Assembly: GCA_963741625.1 (NCBI GenBank)
Contig: CAVUIT010000012.1
Location: forward strand, 1-64,000
Direction: 5' to 3'
From: CAWBBA01 sp963741625
GTDB taxonomy: Bacteria; Desulfobacterota; Desulfomonilia; Desulfomonilales; Desulfomonilaceae
Length of the DNA stretch: 64,000 nt
Shown here: piece after piece, positions 39,498 through 48,798 of the stretch
Position numbering within the stretch: the first letter of the stretch is position 1
How the letters are laid out: every line of letters begins with the position of its first letter
The notes under the pieces: generated by a model
Told to the model about the DNA's origin: nothing
Database searches by the model: none
The model's input: the letters and a program-made list of their open reading frames with translations, nothing else
Translations under genes and position numbers: made by a program

Positions 39498-40796
39498 TCA
39501 ATGGATTAGGTCATGTTGCCGCATGACCTTTTTCTTTTTTTCCAGATTTGACGTGAATTTGACGTGACCCTTTGCATCTCTTTCCTTGTTTCCCCCTGTC
39601 TCGAGGTTGACGCGTCGTTCTTCTTCGTAAGGCGGTTTCAGGGGTCCCCTGGCAGTAGGCCCATGATCAAAGGTCATATTGTCCACAGCCGCCAAGAGTT
39701 CACTGTCCGAGACGTGAATGTAGCCCTTCCGAACCTCTAATTGGGTGGCATGTCCGACGATCTTGTCCACTATCACCTCTTTGATCCCAGACATTTCTAA
39801 ATTGGTCTTGAACGCGTGGCGCAGGTCTCGGAGCTGAAGCCCCGACAGTCCAGTAAGCCGACAGATGCGAGCCCAGCACTTGCGTTTCATTTGTCTGGTC
39901 ATCGGTTTTCCCTGATGCGTGAACACCCTTCCGCTGATACGGACGACATTTCCGTCTTGATGTCTCATAGACTGAAACAGCTTCACGACCTCCCAGCGCA
40001 TGGGTACGGATTTGGGTTCGACAAACTCTTGGTTTTCATTCTTGCCCTCTTTAGTCCGCTCCGGGGGAAGAACGATCATCCGGCGTGACAAATCAATCTC
40101 ACTCCAGTCCAAATCGAACACTTCGCTTGGTCTCATGCCAGTGAAGTACATTATGACGAGGATGGGGCGCAACCAGTCAGCTGCATCCAGCATGCGCTGA
40201 AAGTCGGATTGCGAGATATACGTGTTTCGCCGGTATTCCGGCAACCTTCGTACCATTGAGCAAGGGTTGAAAGTTAGTCGTTCCTGCTCAATCTGATGCC
40301 TGAAAATCCCACTTAGCACTCCCACCTCAATGTTGATGGTAGCCCCCCGCACCTTCCTTTCTTGCCTGCTCCTTTGGTATTTCTTAATAGTCGCCACTTT
40401 GATCTGTTCCAAGGGGAGGTGCTCACCCAGCGGAAAATGCTTTTGGAAAAACTCGACCAGGCGGTCTATGGCAAAGACTTTTCGCTCGGTGTTGTTCCTC
40501 TTCTCATCCGCCCTGAGGTAATCGTCTATCCCTCTAAGCAGAGTCAGCTCCTCTTCGGGCTCAGGGGTCTGGAGGTCAGGGGGTACCTTCCATCCCTTGT
40601 TTTTGAAAATGCTTACTGCCACTTCCAGAGCCGCGGGATCTAGATGATCAAAGCGATAGATGTCGAAAGCAGTCTTCACCGCCTTCTCAATCATTTTGGC
40701 TTCGCCCTCGCTTGTCGCCAACGTGGCAGTATCCATTCGGTGTCTTTTCCACACAAAACAAACGTAGTAAGTTTTGCCTCTAAGTCTCACAGCCAT
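39498..40796 (-). CDS. tyrosine recombinase (integrase)
   Basis: A 432-residue phage-type integrase from ATG 40796 (GAGAGGAGG upstream). Residues about 80-190 are the SAM-like core-binding domain. The catalytic domain shows Arg in 'FTGMRPSEV', a probable catalytic Lys in the following beta-hairpin, 'LQLRDLRHAF' (the H-x-x-R box with the usual His replaced by Arg), 'KIVGHATQ' and the nucleophile Tyr in 'RKGYIHV'. About 70 basic residues extend the C-terminus. The stop lies 6 bp from the tRNA-Val fragment, the normal place for an element that targets tRNA 3' ends. It overlaps the excisionase-like gene by 10 bp. Confidence 0.9.
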   Translation of the reverse strand: MAVRLRGKTYYVCFVWKRHRMDTATLATSEGEAKMIEKAVKTAFDIYRFDHLDPAALEVAVSIFKNKGWKVPPDLQTPEPEEELTLLRGIDDYLRADEKRNNTERKVFAIDRLVEFFQKHFPLGEHLPLEQIKVATIKKYQRSRQERKVRGATINIEVGVLSGIFRHQIEQERLTFNPCSMVRRLPEYRRNTYISQSDFQRMLDAADWLRPILVIMYFTGMRPSEVFDLDWSEIDLSRRMIVLPPERTKEGKNENQEFVEPKSVPMRWEVVKLFQSMRHQDGNVVRISGRVFTHQGKPMTRQMKRKCWARICRLTGLSGLQLRDLRHAFKTNLEMSGIKEVIVDKIVGHATQLEVRKGYIHVSDSELLAAVDNMTFDHGPTARGPLKPPYEEERRVNLETGGNKERDAKGHVKFTSNLEKKKKVMRQHDLIH

Positions 40797-41152
40797 TGTG
40801 TAGCCTCCTCTCGAAGGCTACGCCACGATGATTTCCTTGAAGACTGAGAAGAGCCTCCTTTCTTTACAGATTTCTCCGCCCGTACTCTTGACTTGGTTTT
40901 CGGGGCGGTGACAGATTCTATACCCTGGATCCGTCTATTGACAAAGCTATTGATGGATTCACGGGTAAAGAGTATGACTTTGCTAGAAATCTTCACGCTC
41001 TCCAACTTTCCTTCTCTTGCCCACTTCAGCACGGTTCTTTTGTCCACGCTGAACATCTCAGCCGCTTCTTCGGGAGTGAACAACCGAATCCCAGCACGAT
41101 CCTGGGCAGCAGGAGCCATTTCATCCAAAATTTTCTGTGCTGCCTGAATCAT
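40787..41152 (-). CDS. MerR-like/excisionase HTH protein
   Basis: A 121-residue protein from ATG 41152 (GGGAGATC upstream). Residues about 22-75 form a helix-turn-helix of the excisionase class: 'LFTPEEAAEMFSVDKRTVLK', then 'WAREGKLESVKI' and 'FTRESINSFV'. The C-terminus is basic and Ser/Lys-rich. The gene overlaps the integrase start by 10 bp, so it is probably the recombination directionality factor or its regulator. Confidence 0.8.
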   Translation of the reverse strand: MIQAAQKILDEMAPAAQDRAGIRLFTPEEAAEMFSVDKRTVLKWAREGKLESVKISSKVILFTRESINSFVNRRIQGIESVTAPKTKSRVRAEKSVKKGGSSQSSRKSSWRSLREEATQWL

Positions 41153-41407
41153 CACTGGGGATCTCCCTCACAAACTCTCTTCGCCGATCATTCACCGGCG
41201 TCTTCTGAACAACCCTTCAAAAACAAAAACCCGCCAAGCCTAGCGGCTGGACGGGTCCATGCACGCTTTAGCCTGTATTTCTAGTGCGCCCAGCAAGCTG
41301 TGTGCTTCAAATCGGCGCTAATCTATTTTTTGTTATTGGCAGGATGCCCTGTTCACGCTCACCCTACCGTTTGTTTCGAGTGTCCTCCTTGGTCTCTTGC
41401 TCCCCGT

Positions 41408-41797
41408 CTATTTCTTCTCATCGTCCTCGGTCTGAGTAATATCTATCCTCGCTGCCTTTTCTTCGTCGTCCCATTCCAAAGGCAGTCTTTTCGTTTCCTT
41501 TGGCTTCCACTTCAACTCCTTCAGCAGAGCCCGGATCGAGAGTGTCCTTGTGTTCTGGCTCGTCCGGTCCATCCTCCGCGCCCCTGCTGCATCCGAATCA
41601 CAAGGCTTCAACCAGAAAAAATTCTTACGATCCTTGTCGGTCAAGATTTGAGCATACTCCGCGTCCTGCCCGTAATTGTTCTTAATGACCTCATAGCCTT
41701 TTTTATACAGAAGGAGACGGGAGAGTTTCGGGTTGATAGAGACATACTCCGCTCCTCGGTGTCGGTATCTATCGTCGATCAGGACTTTCGTTGCCAT
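41408..41797 (-). CDS. hypothetical protein upstream of the int/xis genes
   Basis: A 129-residue protein. ATG 41797 follows AAAGGAGATGACTCA. It is strongly charged, with 'VLIDDRYRHRGAEYVSINPK', 'LLLYKKGYEVIKNNYGQDAE', 'FFWLKPC' and an acidic C-terminus. No signal or membrane segment. It may be an early gene of the element. Not recognised. Confidence 0.6.
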   Translation of the reverse strand: MATKVLIDDRYRHRGAEYVSINPKLSRLLLYKKGYEVIKNNYGQDAEYAQILTDKDRKNFFWLKPCDSDAAGARRMDRTSQNTRTLSIRALLKELKWKPKETKRLPLEWDDEEKAARIDITQTEDDEKK

Positions 41798-42411
41798 TGA
41801 GTCATCTCCTTTCGGTTCGGGTGACTTGCGATTCACCCAGATTCCCGTTGTGTCTTTACATATATCATACCTTTAATTACTTGTCAAGTCCTTTTTACCT
41901 TTATGACCTATTTTCTTTGATTGGCTCCTTCCATGGCACTAAACTGGCTGTAATCAATGGAGTAAATGGACTGGGCTGCCTTCAACCTCTTCAGCGGTCA
42001 TCATCCTTCTAGTGAGGCTCCTGAGGCATAATGCAGCTGTGCTGGCTGGGTTATGGCAGAGAGAGTGTAGGTGGATTCGGAAGCTCACGTGGTTGAATAA
42101 TCTCCTCTATTACCTCTGATACCTATTATCATCGTCGAGAACTATGATCGGGGGAAAGATACGAGATGTTGTCCAGCCGAAAACGGTTGAGAGGCTCATC
42201 TCAGATGGTCTAATCCCGGTCCCTCCAGTTTCGGAATCCTACCCGTACCACTCTGGGACAGGTAGGATTCATGCTCTGTTGCGGGTCATAGGAACGAACC
42301 GGAGCATTGGTCTTGCAAGAAAGGCTGGTTTATGTTCTCTTAGGAAAACCTTATAATTCCGGTTACCCCGCGCTGGCAGCATGGGGCTCAACACGAATTG
42401 GAGGATTTCCC
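41798..42411. other. intergenic, nothing recognised
   Basis: About 610 bp between a minus-strand element gene and a plus-strand hydrolase gene. The A/T-rich part near 41860-41930 probably holds promoters. No other feature stands out. Confidence 0.35.
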
Positions 42412-43070
42412 ATGCATTCTGTTGAGACATTCGATGTCATTGGCTACCGCAATGAGGTTGTGCCTTCCACTTTCTTTCGTCAAGAGCACGAGACAACCCA
42501 CATTGCCGTCCTGTTTCCAGGATTCGGATATACCGGCCCAGATGCCGCTCATGTATTATCCGGGGCGATTGCTTCTCGAATCTGGCGCTGACGTTTTTCT
42601 CGTTGGATATAATTATTCTCAGCGGCCGGACTTCCAATCCGCGCCCGTTGAGGAACGGGATCTCTGGTTGAGGACTGATGCGATAGCTGCTTACCAAGCG
42701 GCATTGGCCCAACGGAACTATGAACGGGTGACATTGGTTGGAAAATCTATCGGCACACGAGCTATCGGTCATTTATTGGCTACTGAAGAGCGACTGCCCT
42801 CCCTCCGGTGTGTCTGGTTAACTCCCATCCTGCGCAACGAGACAGTTTTGCGCCCAGATAAAACAGAGGCCACACCGAGCATTATTTGTGGTTGGCATGG
42901 CGGATTCCCATTATGATCCAGCAAAGTTGGCCGAGGTTCAGCAGGCAACGGCGGGAGAGGTCATGGTAATTGAGAATGCAGACCACAGCTTGGAAATTAC
43001 GGGTGATATCGTTCAATCTATTCAGGTCCTTGAAGGGATAATAGGGGAGATACAGAAATTTCTCGGGTGA
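42412..43070 (+). pseudogene. alpha/beta-hydrolase (KANL3/TEX30-like), two frameshifts
   Basis: ATG 42412 follows GGAGGATTTCCC. The first frame gives 'IAVLFPGFGYTG'; after one surplus base at about 42540 (gcccag) the next gives 'MPLMYYPGRLLLESGADVFL', then 'VTLVGKSIGTRAI' with the nucleophile Ser in G-x-S-x-G. After another surplus base at about 42886 (attatttgtgg) comes 'VVGMADSHYDP' with the acid residue, then 'IENADHSLEI' with the catalytic His. Joined length is about 218 residues with the full Ser-Asp-His set, so inactivation is recent or the bases are sequencing errors. Substrate unknown. Confidence 0.75.
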
Positions 43071-43692
43071 TCGCGGCTAACTCGCTCAGGGCACTGCTGT
43101 TTTTCGGTCCCACTCTTTATTAAGTTGATGATGCAGCTTGCCCCGTAACCCCATCTAAAGATGTATCTTGGAATTTCATTTTTCTTCCGGTAGCCGGACT
43201 GCATCAAAACCAAATCGGTGTCGTATAGTATCCACCACTCGGTCCCGTTTTAGAGCAAAAAAAAGCAATCCAAAAGGAGGATTGCTAAGAAGGGTATGGA
43301 TTATATACGTTGTTGCCTCATTCTATAAGCAATTACAGTGCCAAGTATGAATATAGTCTGATATTCTAAAGGCTTATTGATAATGGATTGATGTGGAGTG
43401 GCTACAAGATGGTCAATTCCTTCGCAGTTTTGAGTGGGTTTTCCCGCGTAGTGCGAACATTTCGCACAATATACCCAGACAGCCAACTTACATGGCTTGG
43501 AACGCCAAGGGGCATCTTGTCAAAAGGTGGAACCTGGTGGTTCCCTCACAAGTCCTTGATCGGTCGTGGGGAGAGACTTAGCCTCACTCTGGCCATTATA
43601 AAAAGACCCACCAATCCTTTATCTCGTAATAATTGTGTAGTAGATGGGCCGTTTAACCCCCTGGCACACTATCTGGCACAGGAGAGGAAACC
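43071..43692. other. intergenic with a hairpin
   Basis: No convincing gene. The only structured element is the hairpin at 43264-43286. The ORFs on both strands lack family resemblance. Confidence 0.35.
43264..43286 (-). terminator. possible minus-strand terminator
   Basis: AGCAATCC-aaaagga-GGATTGCT has 8-bp arms. On the minus strand it is followed by a run of seven T. No minus-strand gene ends near it; the closest is the operon ending at 44019. Confidence 0.45.
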
Positions 43693-43890
43693 ATGAAGGA
43701 CCAGGACAAGGATTCCAAAGAAAAAATCTCTGAATTCTCCGAAGGCGGGCAAGACTGGCGGCAGTGGAGAAGGCACTGGATAGCAGGAACTTCTCAACCG
43801 CCCGCCCTGAAGAGGTCAACGACTGATCCATGAGCTGCAAATCCATCAGATTGCACTGGGCAAAGTGACCGAAGCCTGTTCACCCCTTGC
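43693..43890 (+). pseudogene. N-terminal remnant of a PAS sensor kinase
   Basis: ATG 43693 (GGAGAGGAAACC upstream) starts 'MKDQDKDSKEKISEFSE'. Changing frame twice gives 'RARLAAVEKALDSRNFSTAR', 'PEEVND', then 'LIHELQIHQIAL', the standard N-terminal signature before the first PAS domain of many sensor kinases. The similarity then stops and no PAS domain follows. A dead fragment, possibly left when the neighbouring operon was inserted. Confidence 0.5.
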
Positions 43891-44018
43891 ATATGGCCCA
43901 AAGAAGGCCCCAGGGCGATCAGCTATATTCCCCTGTACGAATTCGAGGAGGAGAGCTTTCAAGGACCACCCCTAGCCTGACCCTTCGATCCCTTTGCTCG
44001 CACCACAAGGAAGCACGA

Positions 44019-45866
44019 TTACGAAGAGTCACCAGCGATGATCCGGCGCCCAATTTCGGTGATTTCTCTCCCCCGATTTGTGCTTCTGATGGCGCCTATT
44101 TGGAGAAGGTAAGGTTCGACCACAGTTTCAATCTCTTCTCTTCCGTAAGGCAGCAAGCCAGTTAGCGTCGAAATTCCTTTCGGGGAGTCCGAAACACAAT
44201 GCAGGTAGAGAAGATCGCTCTCCGTGAGACCTTGCTCGTCACACTTCCAGAACTCTGTCCTGACTTGCCTTAGCCCGTCCGGGGTTAGCGGATAGAGGTC
44301 AGGGCTGTACTCATTCTTCCTAAGAAAATCCCCCATCCTTTCCAATGCATTCCGAGGCACGAGACGACCAACTCTTGCCAGAGCTTCACATACGGCTTGA
44401 GGCACCTGCCTCTGACTCATCTCAAAGCCGTTTGCAAGCATCTGGCCCACCTCTTCAACAGAATATCCGGAGAGATCAATTATCCTGAACCGCGTCAAAA
44501 ATGGTTTGGGTAGCCTCCCTTTATCAGTGGTTGCAAGCAGAATCGTCACCGCCTGGAAATCGCAAACGGCTCTCGAAGTGTAACATTTCCGATCGCTTGG
44601 CTCAAAGACGTTTAAAAATTGGTCGGCTTTTCTTCTAAGTTCATGAGCTTCGTCTATGAAAAGCACAAGAGGAGGGTATTTGAGCAAAGGCTTTCCTGAA
44701 GAATCGCCTGCTTGCTCAGCACTATACCCTTCGGATTCTAATGTAGAGTCTATCATCGAGACCAGGTGCTCAACTGATCTAATCCCCGTCGCATTGACGT
44801 CTACCAGCGGTGTACCGAGGCATCTCGCCACTCGCCTTGCCAGTTCGGTCTTTCCCAGCCCTGCGGGACCACAAAACATGATGTTCTGGTCCATGCGCGG
44901 AGGGGTTTCTCGGCACGCCAGGGTCAGATCGATCTTGATTTGCCGCACAGCGGCTGCATTCCCAATGTAACCTGCAAAAGCGTGTTCCACCTGAGGGGGA
45001 AAGGGCGGAGAAGCCTTCCTTGCACCTATTTTTCGACATATCTCATCAGGTATGCTCGTATCCTCGATGGGTCGGAATACAGCCAGCAGACCTTTCTTGC
45101 ATTGCGATCCTTTGGCTGCTTCCAGAAGATCCATATATAGTAAAGCCTGAGCCACCTGGATCTCGTATTGGCCCTGACGCCCGAACTTGTACTCCCAAAG
45201 TCGCAACTCACCCTTGGCCTGATCGAACGACACAGCATCCGGTCGCCCGCGCAATCTGAATTTCCCTCCGTCATCTGACGCGATCGTCCCCTCAATGTCA
45301 CTCTCTACGTCGAGAAAGTAGGCCGAAGGTGAGAATTCATCCGGCCTTCTTCCTTGGATATCCTCGCATAGTTTTTGGGTCCAAAGCTTCATGCATTCGA
45401 TCGTCATGTCGGACACGCGAAGTCCACTATCATCACTTAACATTCCCGAGGACCTAGCCAAAGGGGCTAGTTTTCTCCTAAATAAAGATTGCCAAACATG
45501 CTGATACAAATCGTCACCGGTTCTTTTTCCAAGTGCGTCTCGTAAGATTTGAGCCCCTTCTCTTCGGAAAAAGACTACGGAATTCTCTAACCATTCATGG
45601 AGAGAGTTCCCCACCTCTAAGGCATCACCACCATTGATCCGCCATTCCGGGGGCAACGCTGCTCCCACAATGTCACGATAAACAGGCGACTTCAGAGTAA
45701 GAAGCTCTTTAGCCTCTGTTACAGTGAGTAACGGGATTCCGTTTCTGGTACGACGCCTTGGCGGTATTTCAGCCAGGCTTTCAAGAATCGCGCCTAGAAT
45801 CTTCGGACGAAGTCGGCTGCGAAGGGCTTGTCCGATCTCAAAAATGAACACTTCAGGCTTGAGCAT
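44019..45866 (-). CDS. PD-(D/E)XK nuclease fused to RuvB-like AAA+ ATPase
   Basis: A 615-residue protein; ATG 45866 follows the upstream stop by 1 bp, with GGAGGACTGAG in the end of that gene. Residues about 80-260 form a RecB-type nuclease: 'LRGRPDAV' (Asp210), 'LRLWEYKFG' (Glu225-x-Lys227) and 'QVAQALLYMDLL' (QxxxY). Residues about 295-480 are AAA+: Walker A 'GPAGLGKT' (333-340), Walker B 'LFIDEAHE', sensor 1 'LLATTDK', 'LTRFRIIDL'. Residues 546-605 match the RuvB C-terminal winged helix ('GLTESDLLYLH', 'VVEPYLLQIGAI', 'NRGREIT'). RuvB remodels DNA junctions; adding a nuclease suggests a motor that moves on DNA and cuts it. I know no named system with this fusion. Confidence 0.85.
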   Translation of the reverse strand: MLKPEVFIFEIGQALRSRLRPKILGAILESLAEIPPRRRTRNGIPLLTVTEAKELLTLKSPVYRDIVGAALPPEWRINGGDALEVGNSLHEWLENSVVFFRREGAQILRDALGKRTGDDLYQHVWQSLFRRKLAPLARSSGMLSDDSGLRVSDMTIECMKLWTQKLCEDIQGRRPDEFSPSAYFLDVESDIEGTIASDDGGKFRLRGRPDAVSFDQAKGELRLWEYKFGRQGQYEIQVAQALLYMDLLEAAKGSQCKKGLLAVFRPIEDTSIPDEICRKIGARKASPPFPPQVEHAFAGYIGNAAAVRQIKIDLTLACRETPPRMDQNIMFCGPAGLGKTELARRVARCLGTPLVDVNATGIRSVEHLVSMIDSTLESEGYSAEQAGDSSGKPLLKYPPLVLFIDEAHELRRKADQFLNVFEPSDRKCYTSRAVCDFQAVTILLATTDKGRLPKPFLTRFRIIDLSGYSVEEVGQMLANGFEMSQRQVPQAVCEALARVGRLVPRNALERMGDFLRKNEYSPDLYPLTPDGLRQVRTEFWKCDEQGLTESDLLYLHCVSDSPKGISTLTGLLPYGREEIETVVEPYLLQIGAIRSTNRGREITEIGRRIIAGDSS

Positions 45867-45867
45867 C

Positions 45868-47920
45868 TCAGTCCTCCACCCAGATCAGTATTCGATTCGA
45901 TTGGGGGAAGCGTGGATCTTGTGGGTGGATCTCCAGGAGATCCCTGAGCGATTCGTGCTCCATAGCCTGGGCTAGGGTCTCCGAAGTTACATGTTGTATT
46001 CCCTCAAGATAGACTCGGTACAGTAGGCGCTCAAAGCATAGCCATCCTTCACGTCGCATGATTTGCTGAACTTTCGTCACGAGGGTGTCCTCTGAAGGAA
46101 GAGGGGAAAGAGGGGAAGGATGGGGAGGATTCAGCCTCCCGTGAAGTTTTTCAACGAACTCGTGAGAGAGACTCATTCCGGATATAAAATCAATAGACGT
46201 CAGACAGTTATAGATGTTTTCCTCTGACGGGCCTGGGTCTGTCTGCTCGTTTTGGAAATCACCTTGACGCATTTTGGCGAGGAGTTGACCAAGTGCGTGA
46301 AGCCACCTTACCTCATCGAGGGTCAAGTGCATGAACGCATGGCTTCTCCAGTATTGCTGCAAGAGCGATTGTGTCACCTTGCCTGAGATGCCCACACGGC
46401 TGTCCCTGACCAAGATGGTTTTTGGTTCGGCATCCACAAGCTTCTTAAGCACATTCGGAAAGGAGGATGCCCGCTGTATGTCATGGCATATCACCCGCAA
46501 TGTCCCCGAACCGACTGAATACTCAGTGTCATAACCGGTGAATTTTCCTCCAGCCTTTCTGAGAGGTCCGTCGTCAAATTTTATCCGTTGCCCTGTTTCT
46601 GAAAAATGCAAGACGTCGAAGAGCTCTGTGATACGATCGGCAACGGACGCAGTATCGATGGAAGGCTCTGCGTCTGCAAACGAGGAATGGATTTCCGCAA
46701 GGGTATCGAACAGAAAGGTATCCAGTTTTTTCTTAACTGCGGGGGTGCTCAGCACTATACTCCTGTACTGATCCTCAGCTTCCTGCAAGAGCGTTCTGGG
46801 ACAGGTAGGCCCTCTTGACGTAAGACCATCCAGGTCCGCCGCAACAAACGGATAGAGATCGTCTTTTTTCCCGTCCTGAAGGCGAAGAGCGGCAAGCTTG
46901 GGGCACGTCAGACGTTTCGATAGGAGCTCTCTTTGTTGGTGCTCGTCAATAAGTGACAGTTCTGAGACTCGATGCTCCCACACTCCCTGTTTGAGTACTC
47001 CGAACCGGGTCAGGAAAGCCTCCGACAGCGTTTGGCTCCATATTGTGAATTTCTCTTCCAGCAAGCTTATGACAATGTACCAGCACTTGCTATAATCCTT
47101 GAGGTCAACGGCGATCTGTTCGATTTCGCCGATACACTCTGCACTCTCAATCGCGTCCAATTGGTCTAGAACGAGGATGACGGGCCCGCAGTGACCGCCT
47201 AGTTTCCCAAGGCTTTTGAGGATGTCGGCGATTTCGTTGTCCTCAATAGGAGCACCCACCCCCAAGGATTCGTAGTCATGCTCTGTTAGTGATTGCGAGC
47301 CGGAAAGCCACTCAAAAGCCAGTATTTGTTTCTCTGGATCGAGAGTTCGGAAGAGCACTCTGGAAACCGACAGAGACACGTTAGCCGATGGGATTTGATG
47401 TAGACACTGGACAAATTCATCAAGGAGTGCCGCGTATCTGATCCGCTGAATCTGCCGCCAATTGTTATGAATCTGCTGGATCGAAAGCCCGTGGAAACGC
47501 TTGGCGAGCCGTAGAAGGGCGTACACGAACCTTTCCAGTTGAGAGTAATTAGATTACCGTTCCCCCGTTCCTTGCCCTATGTCTCAACCCTTCGACAACT
47601 TTCTTCAGAACAAAACGCTTGATTGCGCTTGGGTCCTTTGGCGGCACCGAGACAAAAGCAAAATGCTGGCCCACAAGTTCTCTTCTTAACCGGGCGAATA
47701 AGTGGGATTTGCCTGATCCAGCAGGCCCAACGACGAATCTGAGTCCGGTCTGTTGGTCGTGGCTCAGTTGTTCGAGATCGCTCCTGAGTTGGTTGAAGGC
47801 ATCTTCATTTATCGAAGGTACGTCATACAAATTCTCGTCTGCCTCTCCCCAGATCTGCTCATCCTTCACCGACCTCCCCCCGAACGGGTTTGCGTGCAGA
47901 TATTCTTGGCGAGGTTTCAT
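45868..47920 (-). pseudogene. AAA/STAND-like ATPase, one frameshift
   Basis: ATG 47920 overlaps the upstream stop as ATGA. The first frame holds 'FVVGPAGSGKSHLF' (Walker A, residues about 62-75) and stops at 47549. The other frame is open from just before 'NYSQLERFVYALLRLAKRFH' and runs 552 residues from the codon at 47526 to 45868, with Walker B 'PVILVLDQLDAIE', a helical middle, and a C-terminal part unknown to me. Joined length is about 683 residues. One surplus base near 47545 (gtaatc) explains the break. Such large P-loop ATPases often act as sensors or DNA loaders in defence operons. Without the join, the Walker A and B motifs lie on separate polypeptides. Confidence 0.75.
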
Positions 47921-48798
47921 TTCTCTGTCCTCTTGCGCCAACGCCAGAAATATATGGTTTCCCCGTGAGAACCTTTCATCAGGACCGGGTGTTCGCTCTC
48001 ATGAATGGGATGAGACCTGCTGTGAGGCACAAGTTCGACAATACCATCCTGAGACAGCTGCTGAAGAATATCGTGCAAAGCAGACAAGTCCGGTTCTGCT
48101 CCCTTTTCCACACACCATTTCTTGTACCGATCCCATGTGCTTGGCAAGGGAACAGATGTCGCGCCACGGAGAGCCGGTAATTCCTCATCATACCATTGCC
48201 TCAGCAGGGATTCCGTCAAAGTAGGGGACCTCGGTCCCGTGGGGACCTCCCCTGAACCTGTCTCAAGGAACCTCAGGATCTCATGCAGTTTCACATCTGT
48301 CTGCCGACATGATTCAGTCTTTCTTATAACGCGATTTAGATCACGAATATCCGTTTCAGAGAGTAGGTTTTCCGGCTTCGGTCGGTGACACAAAAGACGA
48401 CGGGCACGCTTGAGCGAGACCTCAAATAGTCTGCTTTGGTTGATGAGGCGTCCGACAGCTTCGTCGAACCAAAGCAAGTCAGCCTTAGCAATCTTGGCCT
48501 TCACTTGGCTTATGGTAGGAGGGTCAGGGGCATCAGCGACTATTCTTTCGATCTGAGCGACCACTCTTGAGACCCCGTCTTTGTGCCAGTATCTTGCAGG
48601 GTATCCTGAGCGTATTGGACTATGTTCGAACGCTGTTCCCTGTTCGACCAAATCTTTCAACGCAGTCTCGCATAGTGAGATACTGGATCTCTTTTTTCCA
48701 CCAACAACTTTCTTGCACACCTCGCTGGCCGTCATAGGTGCCGCAGCGGTTTCAACTGCTTCCCGTATGGCTTTGATCTCTCGCCGCGTCAGGAGCAT
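47917..48798 (-). CDS. multi-winged-helix protein, first gene of the nuclease/RuvB operon
   Basis: A 293-residue protein from ATG 48798 (GAAAGGATGA upstream). The pattern of helices followed by short hairpins suggests at least three winged-helix units: residues about 20-75 ('MTASEVCKKVV', 'ALKDLVEQGTAFEH', 'ARYWHKD'), 92-140 ('TISQVKAKIA', 'AVGRLINQSRLFEV') and 230-290 ('LHDILQQLSQDGIVELV', 'IYFWRWRKR'). This suggests a DNA-binding adaptor or substrate-recognition subunit. Its stop overlaps the ATPase start by 4 bp, so the subunits are probably made together. No named family is known to me. Confidence 0.75.
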   Translation of the reverse strand: MLLTRREIKAIREAVETAAAPMTASEVCKKVVGGKKRSSISLCETALKDLVEQGTAFEHSPIRSGYPARYWHKDGVSRVVAQIERIVADAPDPPTISQVKAKIAKADLLWFDEAVGRLINQSRLFEVSLKRARRLLCHRPKPENLLSETDIRDLNRVIRKTESCRQTDVKLHEILRFLETGSGEVPTGPRSPTLTESLLRQWYDEELPALRGATSVPLPSTWDRYKKWCVEKGAEPDLSALHDILQQLSQDGIVELVPHSRSHPIHESEHPVLMKGSHGETIYFWRWRKRTEK

